The notes beneath the pieces were generated by a model. That model searched no databases and was not told where the DNA came from. It worked only from the letters and a program-made list of their open reading frames with translations. 64,000 bases of DNA from Lachnospiraceae bacterium. GTDB taxonomy: Bacteria > Bacillota > Clostridia > Lachnospirales > Lachnospiraceae. Both the position numbers and the translations under genes were made by a program. Shown here piece by piece: positions 25,399 to 35,083 of the stretch. The stretch covers positions 124,001 to 188,000 of the forward strand of contig JAMPFQ010000005.1 in the NCBI GenBank assembly GCA_023664345.1. Direction: 5' to 3'. Position 1 is the first letter of the stretch, and each line of letters starts with the position of its first letter.

Positions 25399-26094
25399 AT
25401 GTATCGGTTTGCAATTTGTGATGACAGGCGGGAGGATGTGGCGTATATGGAGGGGCTGATCCGGGAGTGGAACAGGGAAGCGGGGTATCAGATCCGGATC
25501 GACAGGTTTTCTTCGGGGGAGGCGTTTTTGTTTGCTTTTGAGGAGGATCAGGGGTTTGACGTTTTGCTTTTGGATATTGAGATGGGGGATTTGAGCGGTA
25601 TCGAGTTGGCGCGGAGGCTCAGGCAGCTGGGAACCGGGATCCAGATCGTGTTTGTGACGGGGTATATGGAATATATCGCGCAGGGATATGATGTGGAGGC
25701 GTTGCATTACCTGTTGAAGCCGGTGACGGCAAAGAAGCTGTGCGGCGTGCTGGACCGCGCCATGGAACGGCTGAAAGACCGGGAGCGGGAGCTGACGCTC
25801 ACTGTGCCGGAGGGGATCGTCAGGATCCCTTTGGCAAAGATACGGTACCTGGAAGTGATGGGGAACTATGTGACGGTTCATGGGGAGAAGAGTTACAGCG
25901 TGAAGCGGACGCTGGGGCAGATGGCGGAACTGCTGGACGAGCGGTTTTACCGGATACACCGTTCCTATATCGTCAATCTGCAGTTTGTGAAAAAATGCAC
26001 GCGCACGGAGGTGGTTCTAAAAGATGACGTTTCCCTGCCTCTTTCCAGGAAGCGCTACGACGGACTGAACCGTGCCATTATCATGTGTTTTTAG
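25399..26094 (+). CDS. LytTR-family response regulator
   Basis: 231 residues. The receiver domain (1-120) has acidic pocket D8/D9, phospho-acceptor D59 in LLLDIEM and conserved K in LLKPV. A LytTR DNA-binding domain (about 130-230) follows, with IRYLEVMGNYVTVH and FYRIHRSYIVN. Same architecture as AgrA/VirR/LytR regulators that control peptide signalling or bacteriocin export. The kinase gene follows after 15 bases. Targets unknown; the ABC exporter pair downstream is an obvious candidate. Confidence 0.92.
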   Translation: MYRFAICDDRREDVAYMEGLIREWNREAGYQIRIDRFSSGEAFLFAFEEDQGFDVLLLDIEMGDLSGIELARRLRQLGTGIQIVFVTGYMEYIAQGYDVEALHYLLKPVTAKKLCGVLDRAMERLKDRERELTLTVPEGIVRIPLAKIRYLEVMGNYVTVHGEKSYSVKRTLGQMAELLDERFYRIHRSYIVNLQFVKKCTRTEVVLKDDVSLPLSRKRYDGLNRAIIMCF

Positions 26095-26109
26095 GTTTGT
26101 GGAGCGCCT

Positions 26110-26769
26110 ATGTTATTTTTGGAGAAACTGATCGACAAGAGAATAGCGGAGTACCAGAGCGACCTGCTGGCGGTGCATTATGCCGAGGTGGAGAATATGT
26201 ACCGCCAGACCAGGGGCTGGCGGCATGATTACCGCAACCATATCCAGGTGCTGAAAGGGTATGCAGGACAGGGTGACCTGGAGGCGCTGAACCGGTATCT
26301 GAACGAACTGGCGGTAGACCTGGACACGGTGGATACGGCGCTGAAAACAGGAAATAAAATGACGGATGTGATCCTGAACAGCAAGATCTCCCTGGCCAGA
26401 TCCAGGGAGATCGCGGTGAAAGCGGATGCCCATGTACCGGTCGCCCTGACCACAAAGGAGATCGACCTGTGCATTATCCTGGGGAATCTTTTTGACAATG
26501 CCATAGAAGCCTGTATGCAGCTTCCGAAAGAGGAGAGGCTGATCCGGGTCTATATGGATATGAAGCAGACCCAGCTTTATATGTCCTTTACCAATACCAC
26601 CGCTTTAAAGAAGCAGCAGAAGATAGGGCGGCGTTTCCTCACCACGAAAGGGGCGGGGCATGGCTATGGGCTGGTCAGGATCGATACCATCGTGGACCGC
26701 TATCAGGGCTATATCAGCCGCAACAGCGAGGATGGCGCGTTTACGACGGAGATATTGCTGCCGCAGTAG
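26110..26769 (+). CDS. GHKL-type histidine kinase lacking a membrane sensor
   Basis: 219 residues. A short coiled N-terminus precedes the AgrC-like H-box WRHDYRNHIQ (H39), N-box LGNLFDNAIEA (about 123-133) and G-box GAGHGYGL (about 181-188). AgrC/ComD-like kinases normally have six membrane helices before this core; here there are none and the whole protein is cytosolic. It therefore needs another membrane partner or senses an internal cue. Partner of the upstream LytTR regulator. Confidence 0.9.
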   Translation: MLFLEKLIDKRIAEYQSDLLAVHYAEVENMYRQTRGWRHDYRNHIQVLKGYAGQGDLEALNRYLNELAVDLDTVDTALKTGNKMTDVILNSKISLARSREIAVKADAHVPVALTTKEIDLCIILGNLFDNAIEACMQLPKEERLIRVYMDMKQTQLYMSFTNTTALKKQQKIGRRFLTTKGAGHGYGLVRIDTIVDRYQGYISRNSEDGAFTTEILLPQ

Positions 26770-26790
26770 TCAAGACATTTCATCCCCCAG

Positions 26791-26828
26791 GACACGCATT
26801 TCGTCACCGAAACGCCGTGTCTTTTTTT
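26791..26828 (+). terminator. intrinsic terminator separating the two-component system from the ABC pair
   Basis: GACACGCATTTCG (26791-26803), loop, CGAAACGCCGTGTC (26808-26821), small bulge, then seven T residues. Confidence 0.85.
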
Positions 26829-26900
26829 GGTTATGATAATATGTCCGTATTCAAGGCAGTCATCAGCCGCACAATTCAAACAGAAAGGGATAACCGGAAA

Positions 26901-28730
26901 ATGAAAATCAATAACCCCACTTCTCCCAAACCTCAATACCACATGCCAGGCAACCTCCTGTACATGCTGCGTCATGCCGCCGCTGTGCCGGGCGTGCTGG
27001 GGCTTTTGGGCGCGGAGGTGGCGTCCGGGGTGGCGGTCAGCGTGACCGCGCTGTACATGGCGCCGTCTTTCCTGCGGCTGCTGGAAAACCACGGAACCCT
27101 GCGGGAACTGCTGCTTACGATTGCTGCCTTTTCCCTGGTGATGATCTGCCTGAACGGTGTGGAAACGTATGTGAAGACTATAAAATGGGTGGGCAGGAAC
27201 CAGGTGCGGCTGGGCATCCTCCAGGAGATCGACCGGAAGCTGGGAACCTGTTCCTACGCGCTGCTGTTTTCCAGGGAATTTCAGGATAAAAGGGTAAGCG
27301 CCCGAAGCGCCATCCAGAGCAACAGGGCCGCCACGCGGGAGTTCTGGGAGACGCTGCGTGGGCTTTCCCAAAATGTGATCTGCTTCCTGATCTACCTTGT
27401 CCTGATGGCCAGGGTAAAACCAGCGCTGGCGGTGATGGCCACGCTGATCACCGGGATTGGTTTCGCATGGACACGCCGCTTTGACAGATGGGGCTATGCC
27501 CACCGCAGGGAGGAGGCGGATATCCTCAGGAGAGGGAACTACTTTTATAACTGTGTGAGAAACAGGAAGCTGGCAAAGGATATCCGGATATTTGGGATGC
27601 AGGACTGGCTCTGGGATCTGGAACAGGACGCGCTCAGGCTGTTTCGGGATTTCAGGGTCCGCAGCGAGAAGAATAACCTGACCGCTGATATCATTGGGAT
27701 CGCACTTGATCTCCTGCGCAACGGCCTCGCTTACGCTTACTTGCTGGCGGTCACGCTGCAGGGCGGGCTGTCCGCCGCGGAATTCCTGCTTTATTTTACG
27801 GCGGCTTCGGGATTTACGGCGCAGGTGACGGGGATTCTGTCCGGCGTGGGGGAAATGTACCGGGAGAGCCTGGAGATTTCCAGCGTCAGGGAATTCTGCG
27901 GGATGGAGGAGCCGTTTTTGCTTGAGGGTGGCAGGAAGATAAAGCATTGCCCGGGAGATAAATATGAATTTGAGTTCAAGGACGTGACGTTTTGTTATCC
28001 CTATGCGGAAAAGCCGGTGCTGGAGCATTTTAACCTGAAGATCAGGGCCGGGGAAAAGCTGGCGGTGGTGGGGCTGAACGGCGCGGGAAAGACCACCATG
28101 ATCAGGCTCCTGTGCGGGCTGTTTGATCCGGATTCCGGCCAGGTGCTGATGAACGGCATTGATATAAGGGCGTATAACAGGCGGGATTATTATGATCTGT
28201 TTGGCGCCGTGTTCCAGGATTTTTCCGTGCTGGCGGGAACCATTTCGGAAAATGTGTCCCAGTCGCGCACGCCGGACAGGGAGCGGGTAAAGGAATGTTT
28301 GGAGCAGGCGGGCATAGGGGAGTGCATCCTGCGGCTGCCCGGGCAGTGTGACACTAAGCTGAACCGGCAGGTTTACCCGGAAGACGCGGTGGAACTGTCG
28401 GGCGGGGAACTGCAGCGGCTGATGCTGGCCCGGATGCTGTACAAGGGTGCGCCGGTGCTGATCCTGGATGAACCCACCGCTGCCCTGGATGCGCTGGCGG
28501 AACGGGATATCTATGAGCGGTATGAGGACTTTACCAAAGGCAGTACCGCCGTCTATATCTCCCACAGGCTGGCGAGCACCCGGTTCTGCGACAGGGTGAT
28601 TCTGCTGGGGGAGGGCGGCATTCTGGAGGAAGGAACCCATGAGGAACTGATGAATCTGGGCGGCAGATACGCCGAACTGTTCGAGATACAGAGCAAGTAC
28701 TACAAGGATGGGCAAGAGCAGGGGCGCTGA
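26901..28730 (+). CDS. ABC exporter half-transporter 1
   Basis: 609 residues. The N-terminal exporter membrane domain has about six helices (30-320). The ATPase domain carries Walker A VVGLNGAGKTT (about 389-399), signature ELSGGELQ (about 496-503), Walker B VLILDEPTAALD (about 519-530) and H-loop SHRLAS. ATG 26901 is preferred over ATG 26817, which overlaps the terminator. It pairs with the next gene as a heterodimer, since both have intact but differing sites. Substrate unknown; an agr-like kinase/regulator pair upstream hints at peptide or lipid export. Confidence 0.88.
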   Translation: MKINNPTSPKPQYHMPGNLLYMLRHAAAVPGVLGLLGAEVASGVAVSVTALYMAPSFLRLLENHGTLRELLLTIAAFSLVMICLNGVETYVKTIKWVGRNQVRLGILQEIDRKLGTCSYALLFSREFQDKRVSARSAIQSNRAATREFWETLRGLSQNVICFLIYLVLMARVKPALAVMATLITGIGFAWTRRFDRWGYAHRREEADILRRGNYFYNCVRNRKLAKDIRIFGMQDWLWDLEQDALRLFRDFRVRSEKNNLTADIIGIALDLLRNGLAYAYLLAVTLQGGLSAAEFLLYFTAASGFTAQVTGILSGVGEMYRESLEISSVREFCGMEEPFLLEGGRKIKHCPGDKYEFEFKDVTFCYPYAEKPVLEHFNLKIRAGEKLAVVGLNGAGKTTMIRLLCGLFDPDSGQVLMNGIDIRAYNRRDYYDLFGAVFQDFSVLAGTISENVSQSRTPDRERVKECLEQAGIGECILRLPGQCDTKLNRQVYPEDAVELSGGELQRLMLARMLYKGAPVLILDEPTAALDALAERDIYERYEDFTKGSTAVYISHRLASTRFCDRVILLGEGGILEEGTHEELMNLGGRYAELFEIQSKYYKDGQEQGR

Positions 28731-28748
28731 AATACAGAGAACGGAATA

Positions 28749-28768
28749 AGTTCCTGCAAGCAGGAACT
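28749..28768 (+). promoter_or_regulatory. hairpin just upstream of the second ABC gene
   Basis: AGTTCCTGC-AA-GCAGGAACT (28749-28768) lies between two GGAATA strings, the second running into the GGAG ribosome-binding site. It may tune the ratio of the two ABC halves. Flanks resemble other leader hairpins in the window. Confidence 0.45.
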
Positions 28769-28788
28769 GGAATAGGAGACTTTCACAC

Positions 28789-30672
28789 ATGAGCAGATCA
28801 AAACAGTCGGAAAACACAACGGTAAAGCTTTCCGCAAAAGAAACCATTAAACTTTATATACGCGCCCTGAAAACAGTGTGGAAGCATTTCCCCAATTACC
28901 TGCTCAGCACTGTCCTGAGCAGCCTGCTGAAAGCGGTATCCCCCTATATCACCCTGTATTTTTCAGCCTGTTTCCTGGACGAACTGGCGGGGATGCGGAG
29001 GACGGAGGTTTTGTTCCGGTGGGTGCTTCTGGTGTTGGCGATGTCTGTGGCGGCTTCCCTGCTGGAGAGAGTTTTTTTCCGGTGGAAGACGGCGGAGGAA
29101 TCCTGCTTTCATGTGCACCATGGGAAGAGGATCTATGGCAGGAAACTGCTGGATGCGGACTTTGAGCGGATGGACGATCCGGATACCCTGGACAGGGTGA
29201 CCCAGATTGAGCGGAACAATGATTCCATGCGATATGGTTTTACCCTGTTCATGATGCACATGGAGACTTTTCTGGAGGCGTTTTTTAAGATCGCGGGCGG
29301 CGTCCTGCTGTCCTGGTCGTTGTTTGCCAGCCCGGTGGCGGAGCAGTACAGGGAGAGCGTATGGTTGAAGGCGGTGCTGGCGGGAGTGATGGCAGCCATA
29401 TTGCTCACGATCCTGCTGCGCCCCCTGGCCAGCAGGGCGGAAAGGGCTGTGGCTCTTGCATACGGCGATTTTGCCACCCTGATCAACCGGCTGTTCTGGT
29501 GGTATGGGCTTCGCTTTTTTGAAACACTGGAGTATGCCGCGGATATCAGGCTGTATAAACAGGAAGTTTACGGAAACGACATACTGGAGGAGGTCTGTAA
29601 AAAGGAATCGGGACAGCTGGAGAACGGATTCCGGAGAGTCCTTGGCAGGTGCAGGTCGGGGAATGTCATGCTGTCTCATCTGATGATGGGATTCATCTAC
29701 CTGTATGTCTGCCTGAAAGCATGGTTCGGCGCCTTTGGCGTGGGAAGCGTGACCCGGTATGTGGGAGCGGTCCACGCCGTGGCGGGCGGGGCTGCATCTA
29801 TCCTCAACACCATGGCGGAGGCGGGAACGAACGCATATTACCTGAACAAAATATTTGAATTTCTGGATATCCCCAACGGAATGTATCAGGGCAGCCTGAC
29901 TGTGGAGAAGCGCAATGACCGGGATTATGAGGTGGAATTTCAGGATGTCGGTTTCCGGTATCCCAACGCTTCGGAGTACGCCCTGCGCCATGTGAGCATG
30001 AAGTTCCGGGTGGGGGAGCGGCTGGCGGTGGTGGGGGAGAACGGTTCCGGCAAGACCACTTTCATCAAGCTGCTCTGCAGGCTCTATGACCCCACGGAGG
30101 GGCGGATCCTGTTAAACGGCATCGATATCAGGAAATATGATTATCGGGAATACCTGTCCGTCTTTTCCGTCGTGTTCCAGGATTTTCAGCTGCTGGCGCT
30201 GGAACTGGGGCGGAATGTGGCGGCAGGGACGGATGTGGACGCCGGACGGGCCAGGGAATGCCTGGGGAAAGCAGGACTGTCAGACTGGCTGCGGGGGCAG
30301 GGGGCAGGACTGGATACGAGATTATATAAAGACGTGTACGTGGAAGAGGGGGTGGAACTGTCCGGCGGGGAGGAGCAGAAGATTGCCATTGCCCGGAGCA
30401 TGTACCGTGACGCGCCCTTTATCATACTGGACGAGCCCACGGCGGCGCTTGACCCTGTGTCGGAGCATGAGGTCTACACCCATTTCAATGATATCGTCAC
30501 CGACTGTACAGCCATCTACATCAGTCATCGGCTGTCCTCCTGCCGGTTCTGCGACGAGATCGCCGTATTCCACCAGGGAAACGTGATCGAGCAGGGAACC
30601 CATGAGGAACTGTTGGAAAAGGGAGGGAAATACAGCGAACTTTGGAACGCGCAGGCGCAGTACTATGTGTAG
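28789..30672 (+). CDS. ABC exporter half-transporter 2
   Basis: 627 residues. The membrane domain (about 25-345) includes ERMDDPDTLDRV, a coupling-region motif common in this family. The ATPase domain has Walker A VVGENGSGKTT (about 413-423), signature ELSGGEEQK (about 523-531), Walker B FIILDEPTAALD (about 543-554) and SHRLSS. Both halves keep a catalytic glutamate-position E, so neither is plainly degenerate. GGAG precedes ATG 28789. Co-transcribed with the upstream half. Confidence 0.9.
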   Translation: MSRSKQSENTTVKLSAKETIKLYIRALKTVWKHFPNYLLSTVLSSLLKAVSPYITLYFSACFLDELAGMRRTEVLFRWVLLVLAMSVAASLLERVFFRWKTAEESCFHVHHGKRIYGRKLLDADFERMDDPDTLDRVTQIERNNDSMRYGFTLFMMHMETFLEAFFKIAGGVLLSWSLFASPVAEQYRESVWLKAVLAGVMAAILLTILLRPLASRAERAVALAYGDFATLINRLFWWYGLRFFETLEYAADIRLYKQEVYGNDILEEVCKKESGQLENGFRRVLGRCRSGNVMLSHLMMGFIYLYVCLKAWFGAFGVGSVTRYVGAVHAVAGGAASILNTMAEAGTNAYYLNKIFEFLDIPNGMYQGSLTVEKRNDRDYEVEFQDVGFRYPNASEYALRHVSMKFRVGERLAVVGENGSGKTTFIKLLCRLYDPTEGRILLNGIDIRKYDYREYLSVFSVVFQDFQLLALELGRNVAAGTDVDAGRARECLGKAGLSDWLRGQGAGLDTRLYKDVYVEEGVELSGGEEQKIAIARSMYRDAPFIILDEPTAALDPVSEHEVYTHFNDIVTDCTAIYISHRLSSCRFCDEIAVFHQGNVIEQGTHEELLEKGGKYSELWNAQAQYYV

Positions 30673-30725
30673 CAGATCATATGTATTACAATGAAATATA
30701 GCATATAATTATATTCATTAAGACT

Positions 30726-30754
30726 TTGACAACGGATTGCCTTGGCAGTAAAAT
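30726..30754 (+). promoter_or_regulatory. promoter of the membrane AraC regulator
   Basis: Perfect TTGACA (30726-30731), 17-base spacer, TAAAAT (30749-30754). An in-frame ATG at 30763 would be nearly leaderless, which supports the internal start at 30856. Confidence 0.7.
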
Positions 30755-30855
30755 AATAGAAAATGCGCAACTGTCAGATTGAGGCGGAAATATATTTTTG
30801 CGGCGCTGGATCTGAACAGTGGCGGAGATGCAGAAGGTTTGACGAGGTTAAAGGA

Positions 30856-32814
30856 ATGGATCATAGGGGAAAAAACACGCTTTCATACCGGCAGCGCATA
30901 TTTTGCTGTTTCGGGGGACTGATGGGGGTCCTTGTTCTGATTTTTTTCGTGTACGCCTATTGCGATTTTCGGGAAGAGTGCCGGGAAAATGCTCTGCGGG
31001 AAGCCCAAAATACGGCGGATCATGCAGTGGTCTGGACGGAGGAATATTTTGCCCTGACTGATGAGGAGAGCATGGAACAGGAAGGGATTGGCATCGAACA
31101 GGATGTGGACGGCGCGACCGACAGGGATCGGATCATATCCGGGTGGGAGCAGGGGCTGAGAGCGCTTTTGGGGGCAGGGGAGGAGATTGTGATCCTGGAC
31201 GGCCAGGGTCAGGCAGTTTTTTCCACCGATCCGGAGTGGAACGACCTCTGCCAAAGGGTTTTGGAGGAAAATACGGAAAGCCCCATTTTAAGCGCGGGGG
31301 GGGGCATTTTTCTGGCGGCGGCAGAAAGGGCCCTGGAAAGACGGGATTGGAGTTGTTTTGTGTTCCATGACGTGGCAGTGGAAAAGGATATTTACCGTTT
31401 TCCCTATGGCCGCTTCCTCTTGCTGGTGCTGCTGGCGGGGATCGGTTTTGCTGTGGCGGCATACCTGCTCTACCGTCCCATCGGCAGACTGGTGGAGATC
31501 GCGGATGGGGAGACCACACGGAAAGCGCCGGGGGAGAAAGAACTGGAATTTCTCAGCGGCAGTCTCAGTGTACTGAAAGATGACAGTCGGAAGCTGCAGA
31601 AGCTGATGCGCCAGAGGCAGGACAAGCTTCTGGAAATGTTCACTCTGCGCCTGATCCGGGGCGATGTCTCCACCCAGGAGGAGTATGAGGAATATGTGAA
31701 AGACCTTGACCTGCCTCCGTGGCAGTGCTTTGTCACCATAGTGGCGGTGCTGAATTTAAGAGAAGAGGAAGAGACCCAGAGCAATATCAAGGAAGATGTC
31801 ATATGTCTGAAGATCGTGGAGGAAATGCCGCAGCAGCTGAAAGATCTGGCATGGATGCCGCCCATCTATAATGCCTGCGCCATTGTGGCGATACTTGGCG
31901 GGAACGATGAGGAAGAACTGTTTAAGCAGATAGAGATATACTATACGGAACTTCAGAAATTTTCAAGAGAGACCTGCGGTTATCCGCTTTTGATGGGAGT
32001 CAGCGCAACCCATACGGATCCATGGCTGAATGCGGCATACCGGGAGAGTGTCCGCGCGCTTGTCCGGTCGGGAAACGCGAGAGAGGGAGAGAGGCAGGCA
32101 GATCCGGGTACCGATCTGACAGATTGTTATTTTTATCTCACCGGCGCCATGACATCCGAAACGCCCTATGACACATCCTATGAGAAAAAAATGCAGCAGG
32201 GGATCAAGAACATAGACAAGGCGCAGTGCTATCAGGCGGCAAATGAATTTTTCCGATATCTGACAGAGGAAAATTACGATCAGGATGAGTTTGTGGTGTA
32301 TGTCCTGCGGTTTGTGGACACGATCCTGCTCACTGCGATGGAGATCCGGGTGGATATGGAGGCGTTGTATCCGGACGGGCTCCGCAGGCTTTATGATGAA
32401 CTGCTGGAGGTGCTGGAACCCTCCCGGGAGAGAAGGTATATCAAAAGGAACCTGATCGATCCGATCCTGGAGGCGCGCAGCGAACTGATGGAGAAGCGTT
32501 CCTACTCCCTGCTGGAGGATATCGAACAGCTGATCCGTGAGAAAAATGGAGACATCTCCCTGGTGGAATGCGCGGAGAGCCTGGGCGTCCACACCACGTA
32601 TATCTGGAAAGTATTAAAGGCAGAGAGAGGAAAGACATTCAGCGATTTCCTGGAGGAGTACAAGCTGGAGGAGGCCAAGAGGCTTTTATTGAACACAAAT
32701 ATGACAGTGGCGGACATTGCCGCGGCGCTTAATTATACAAACGCCCAGAATTTTATACGTTTTTTTAGCAAGAGTACAGGCATGACGCCTGGAAAATTCC
32801 GCAAATTATACTAA
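30856..32814 (+). CDS. membrane-bound AraC-family regulator
   Basis: 652 residues. One helix (about 16-38), an extracytoplasmic sensor loop and a second helix (about 192-214) are followed by a cytosolic linker. A middle PucR/GGDEF-like fold comes next (with YPLLMGVSATH). A C-terminal AraC double helix-turn-helix (about 560-652) contains SLVECAESLGVHTTYIWKVLK and MTVADIAAALNYTNAQNFIRFF. It combines sensor and DNA-binding protein in one chain, a layout common next to LplB/YtcP-type sugar ABC systems in Clostridia. It probably senses the sugar and activates the downstream transporter operon. GAGG precedes ATG 30856. Confidence 0.88.
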   Translation: MDHRGKNTLSYRQRIFCCFGGLMGVLVLIFFVYAYCDFREECRENALREAQNTADHAVVWTEEYFALTDEESMEQEGIGIEQDVDGATDRDRIISGWEQGLRALLGAGEEIVILDGQGQAVFSTDPEWNDLCQRVLEENTESPILSAGGGIFLAAAERALERRDWSCFVFHDVAVEKDIYRFPYGRFLLLVLLAGIGFAVAAYLLYRPIGRLVEIADGETTRKAPGEKELEFLSGSLSVLKDDSRKLQKLMRQRQDKLLEMFTLRLIRGDVSTQEEYEEYVKDLDLPPWQCFVTIVAVLNLREEEETQSNIKEDVICLKIVEEMPQQLKDLAWMPPIYNACAIVAILGGNDEEELFKQIEIYYTELQKFSRETCGYPLLMGVSATHTDPWLNAAYRESVRALVRSGNAREGERQADPGTDLTDCYFYLTGAMTSETPYDTSYEKKMQQGIKNIDKAQCYQAANEFFRYLTEENYDQDEFVVYVLRFVDTILLTAMEIRVDMEALYPDGLRRLYDELLEVLEPSRERRYIKRNLIDPILEARSELMEKRSYSLLEDIEQLIREKNGDISLVECAESLGVHTTYIWKVLKAERGKTFSDFLEEYKLEEAKRLLLNTNMTVADIAAALNYTNAQNFIRFFSKSTGMTPGKFRKLY

Positions 32815-32841
32815 AAGACAAAATAAAAACCGTCTTTTTGG

Positions 32842-32896
32842 ATAATCATTAAATTTATTTTTGTAATCAGAAAATAAATTTAATGATTATTTTTTT
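32842..32896 (+). terminator. long AT-rich hairpin terminator after the AraC gene
   Basis: A perfect 20-bp stem (32842-32861 with 32871-32890) with a 9-base loop, starting ATAATCATT, followed by a T-run to 32896. Such a long perfect stem is unusual for a simple terminator and could also act as a processing site. Confidence 0.8.
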
Positions 32897-33081
32897 GAGT
32901 TTTGCACAAAGAAGCGGCTGATAGAGGACACATATTGAAAGTTTTCAACAAAGGAATCCGAGAGTAAATAAGATGATTATAGACGTAATTACTAAAAAGA
33001 GACTAAAATTTTTATTAGTAAAAAGGATGCATTTTTGTTTAATCTATCCGTTTTATGACTAATTATGAAAGGTGGTTTCCT

Positions 33082-34059
33082 ATGGCAGAGAAAGTTAAGA
33101 AACAAAAAGGCGCCGTTACCCTCTCTGACGGACGGGTGATCGTGCCAAAACAAAAAAGCACCTGGCAGTATATGGTGCAGCACAAATGGCTGTACTTCTT
33201 ATTGCTTCCCGGATTCATCTACTTTATTATGTTCCGCTATATTCCTATGGGCGGTCTGGTGATCGCATTTAAGGAATATTCTCCTTTCAAGGGGATTTGG
33301 GCGAGCCCCTGGGTTGGATTTGATCAGTTCATAAAGTTCTTCAGCAATAACGATTTCCTGAAGCTGCTGACCAATACCCTGGGAATCAGTTTATTGCAGC
33401 TGATCTTTTATTTCCCGGCGCCGATCATTCTTTCTCTGTTTTTAAATGAAGTAAGGCACAGCGGCTATAAGAGAGTAGTGCAGACACTGGTGTACATCCC
33501 CCACTTCGTATCCTGGGTTATCGTAGCCAGCCTGACCTATCAGCTGTTCAATGTAACCGACGGTGTGTTCAATGTGATCTACAGGGCGTTGTCCGGCGGA
33601 CAGACCTTTGATATCCTGCAGAAATCTTCCACGTTCTGGGGACTGATCGTAGGCCAGGATATCTGGCGTGAGACAGGTTACGGCACCATCGTGTTCCTGG
33701 CGGCGCTCTCCGGCGTGGATCAGGAACTGTACGAGGCGGCGAGAGTGGACGGCGCAGGGCGTTGGAGACTGATGTGGCACATTACCCTTCCCGCTATCCG
33801 TGGGACCATCGTCATGATGCTGATCATGCGTGTGGGAAGTATCCTGAACACAGGTTATGAGCAGATCTTCCTGATGAGGAACGACCTGAACCTGGCCAGG
33901 GCGGAAGTGTTCGATACCTACATTTACACGAAGGGTATCAAGAGCGGAATGTATTCATTCTCCTCGGCCGCAGGTATGTTCAAATCCGTTGTTGGTATGA
34001 TCATGGTGCTCACTGCCGATAGGGTGGCCAAAGCGTTCGGCGAGAGCGGACTATATTAG
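33082..34059 (+). CDS. sugar ABC transporter permease, LplB-type
   Basis: 325-residue inner-membrane permease with six helices and the binding-protein-dependent EAA loop YEAARVDGAGRWRLMWHITLP. The N-terminus is charged, as in LplB/YteP proteins that import oligosaccharides. ATG 33082 is chosen for AAAGGTGG 7 bases upstream; 33055 has no site. Partner of the next permease and the binding lipoprotein. No ATPase gene is in the cluster, so a shared MsmX-type ATPase is likely encoded elsewhere. Confidence 0.92.
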   Translation: MAEKVKKQKGAVTLSDGRVIVPKQKSTWQYMVQHKWLYFLLLPGFIYFIMFRYIPMGGLVIAFKEYSPFKGIWASPWVGFDQFIKFFSNNDFLKLLTNTLGISLLQLIFYFPAPIILSLFLNEVRHSGYKRVVQTLVYIPHFVSWVIVASLTYQLFNVTDGVFNVIYRALSGGQTFDILQKSSTFWGLIVGQDIWRETGYGTIVFLAALSGVDQELYEAARVDGAGRWRLMWHITLPAIRGTIVMMLIMRVGSILNTGYEQIFLMRNDLNLARAEVFDTYIYTKGIKSGMYSFSSAAGMFKSVVGMIMVLTADRVAKAFGESGLY

Positions 34060-34076
34060 AAAGGGGGATGTGACAC

Positions 34077-34985
34077 ATGGCGAAAGAACATAAAGTGAAA
34101 GAGGGCGCCAAGGTTCGTAAGAGTACCGGCGACCGCATTGTGGATGTGATCATCTATGTTGTGCTGGGATTGATTGCGTTAAGTACCGTATTACCGTTCT
34201 TATATGTGCTTGCAGGCTCCTTTGCCACAGAGAAAGAACTGACGGAGAAAGCGTTCTTCATCATACCCAGCGTGTGGTCCATCAACGCTTATCGTTACGC
34301 GATCCAGACGGCTAATATCCTGAGAGGATTGAGGAATTCCATTCTGTTGACGATACTGGGAACATTCTGCTGTATGGCGTTTTCCCTGACCTTTGCGTAT
34401 CCTCTGTCCAAATCCCATTTCAGGGGACGCAACTGGCTCATGAACATGGTTATCTTTACCATGCTGTTTGGCGGCGGCATGATTCCTTCCTACCTGGTAT
34501 TCCAGGCATACGGCCTGCTGGACAGCTGGTGGGCGCTGATCCTGCCCGGACTGATCAATCCTTTTAATATGATCATCATCAAGAAGTTTTTCCAGGGACT
34601 GCCTGTGGAGTTGGACGAGGCGTCTTACATGGACGGCGCGAACGATCTGCAGATATTCGCTAAGATCGCGCTTCCCCTGTCAAAGCCCGTTATCGCTTCC
34701 ATATCCCTGTTTTACGGCGTGGGGTTCTGGAATGATTACTTCAATTCCATGATCTACCTGTCCACACCGGAGAAGTATCCGATCCAGATCCAGCTGCGTT
34801 CCATTATCCTGCTGTCGTCGAAGGTTTCCGATACCATGCTGGATTACGATATGTTCGGCGCACCGCCCGACAAAGCGGTTAAGATGGCTTGTACTGTTAT
34901 CGCTACCGTACCTATCCTGATCGTGTATCCGTTCGTACAGAAGTACTTTACAAAGGGCGTTATGGTAGGCGCGGTAAAGGGTTGA
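34077..34985 (+). CDS. sugar ABC transporter permease, YtcP-type
   Basis: 302 residues, six helices, EAA loop DEASYMDGANDLQIFAKIALPLSKP-type (key residues E, A, D, G at about 181-192). Forms the heterodimeric channel with the LplB-type protein encoded 17 bases upstream. The C-terminal KYFTKGVMVGAVKG is typical of this family. GGGGG precedes ATG 34077. Confidence 0.92.
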   Translation: MAKEHKVKEGAKVRKSTGDRIVDVIIYVVLGLIALSTVLPFLYVLAGSFATEKELTEKAFFIIPSVWSINAYRYAIQTANILRGLRNSILLTILGTFCCMAFSLTFAYPLSKSHFRGRNWLMNMVIFTMLFGGGMIPSYLVFQAYGLLDSWWALILPGLINPFNMIIIKKFFQGLPVELDEASYMDGANDLQIFAKIALPLSKPVIASISLFYGVGFWNDYFNSMIYLSTPEKYPIQIQLRSIILLSSKVSDTMLDYDMFGAPPDKAVKMACTVIATVPILIVYPFVQKYFTKGVMVGAVKG

Positions 34986-35083
34986 TCAGATCAGCCGCAC
35001 CATACGGTGATTACGGGATATTCCCGTTTTCATAAATCAGTCTCTCTTTTTAAGGGAGACTAGAAGAAACAAGGAGGATTAAA

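Noticed and set aside
26770-26900. Autoinducer or bacteriocin peptide gene near the LytTR system
   Set aside because: Only a terminator and leader are present; no small ORF with ribosome-binding site and GG-type leader was seen.
26709-28847. 712-codon minus-strand open frame opposite the first ABC gene
   Set aside because: Shadow of the ABC coding sequence; no motif, no ribosome-binding site.
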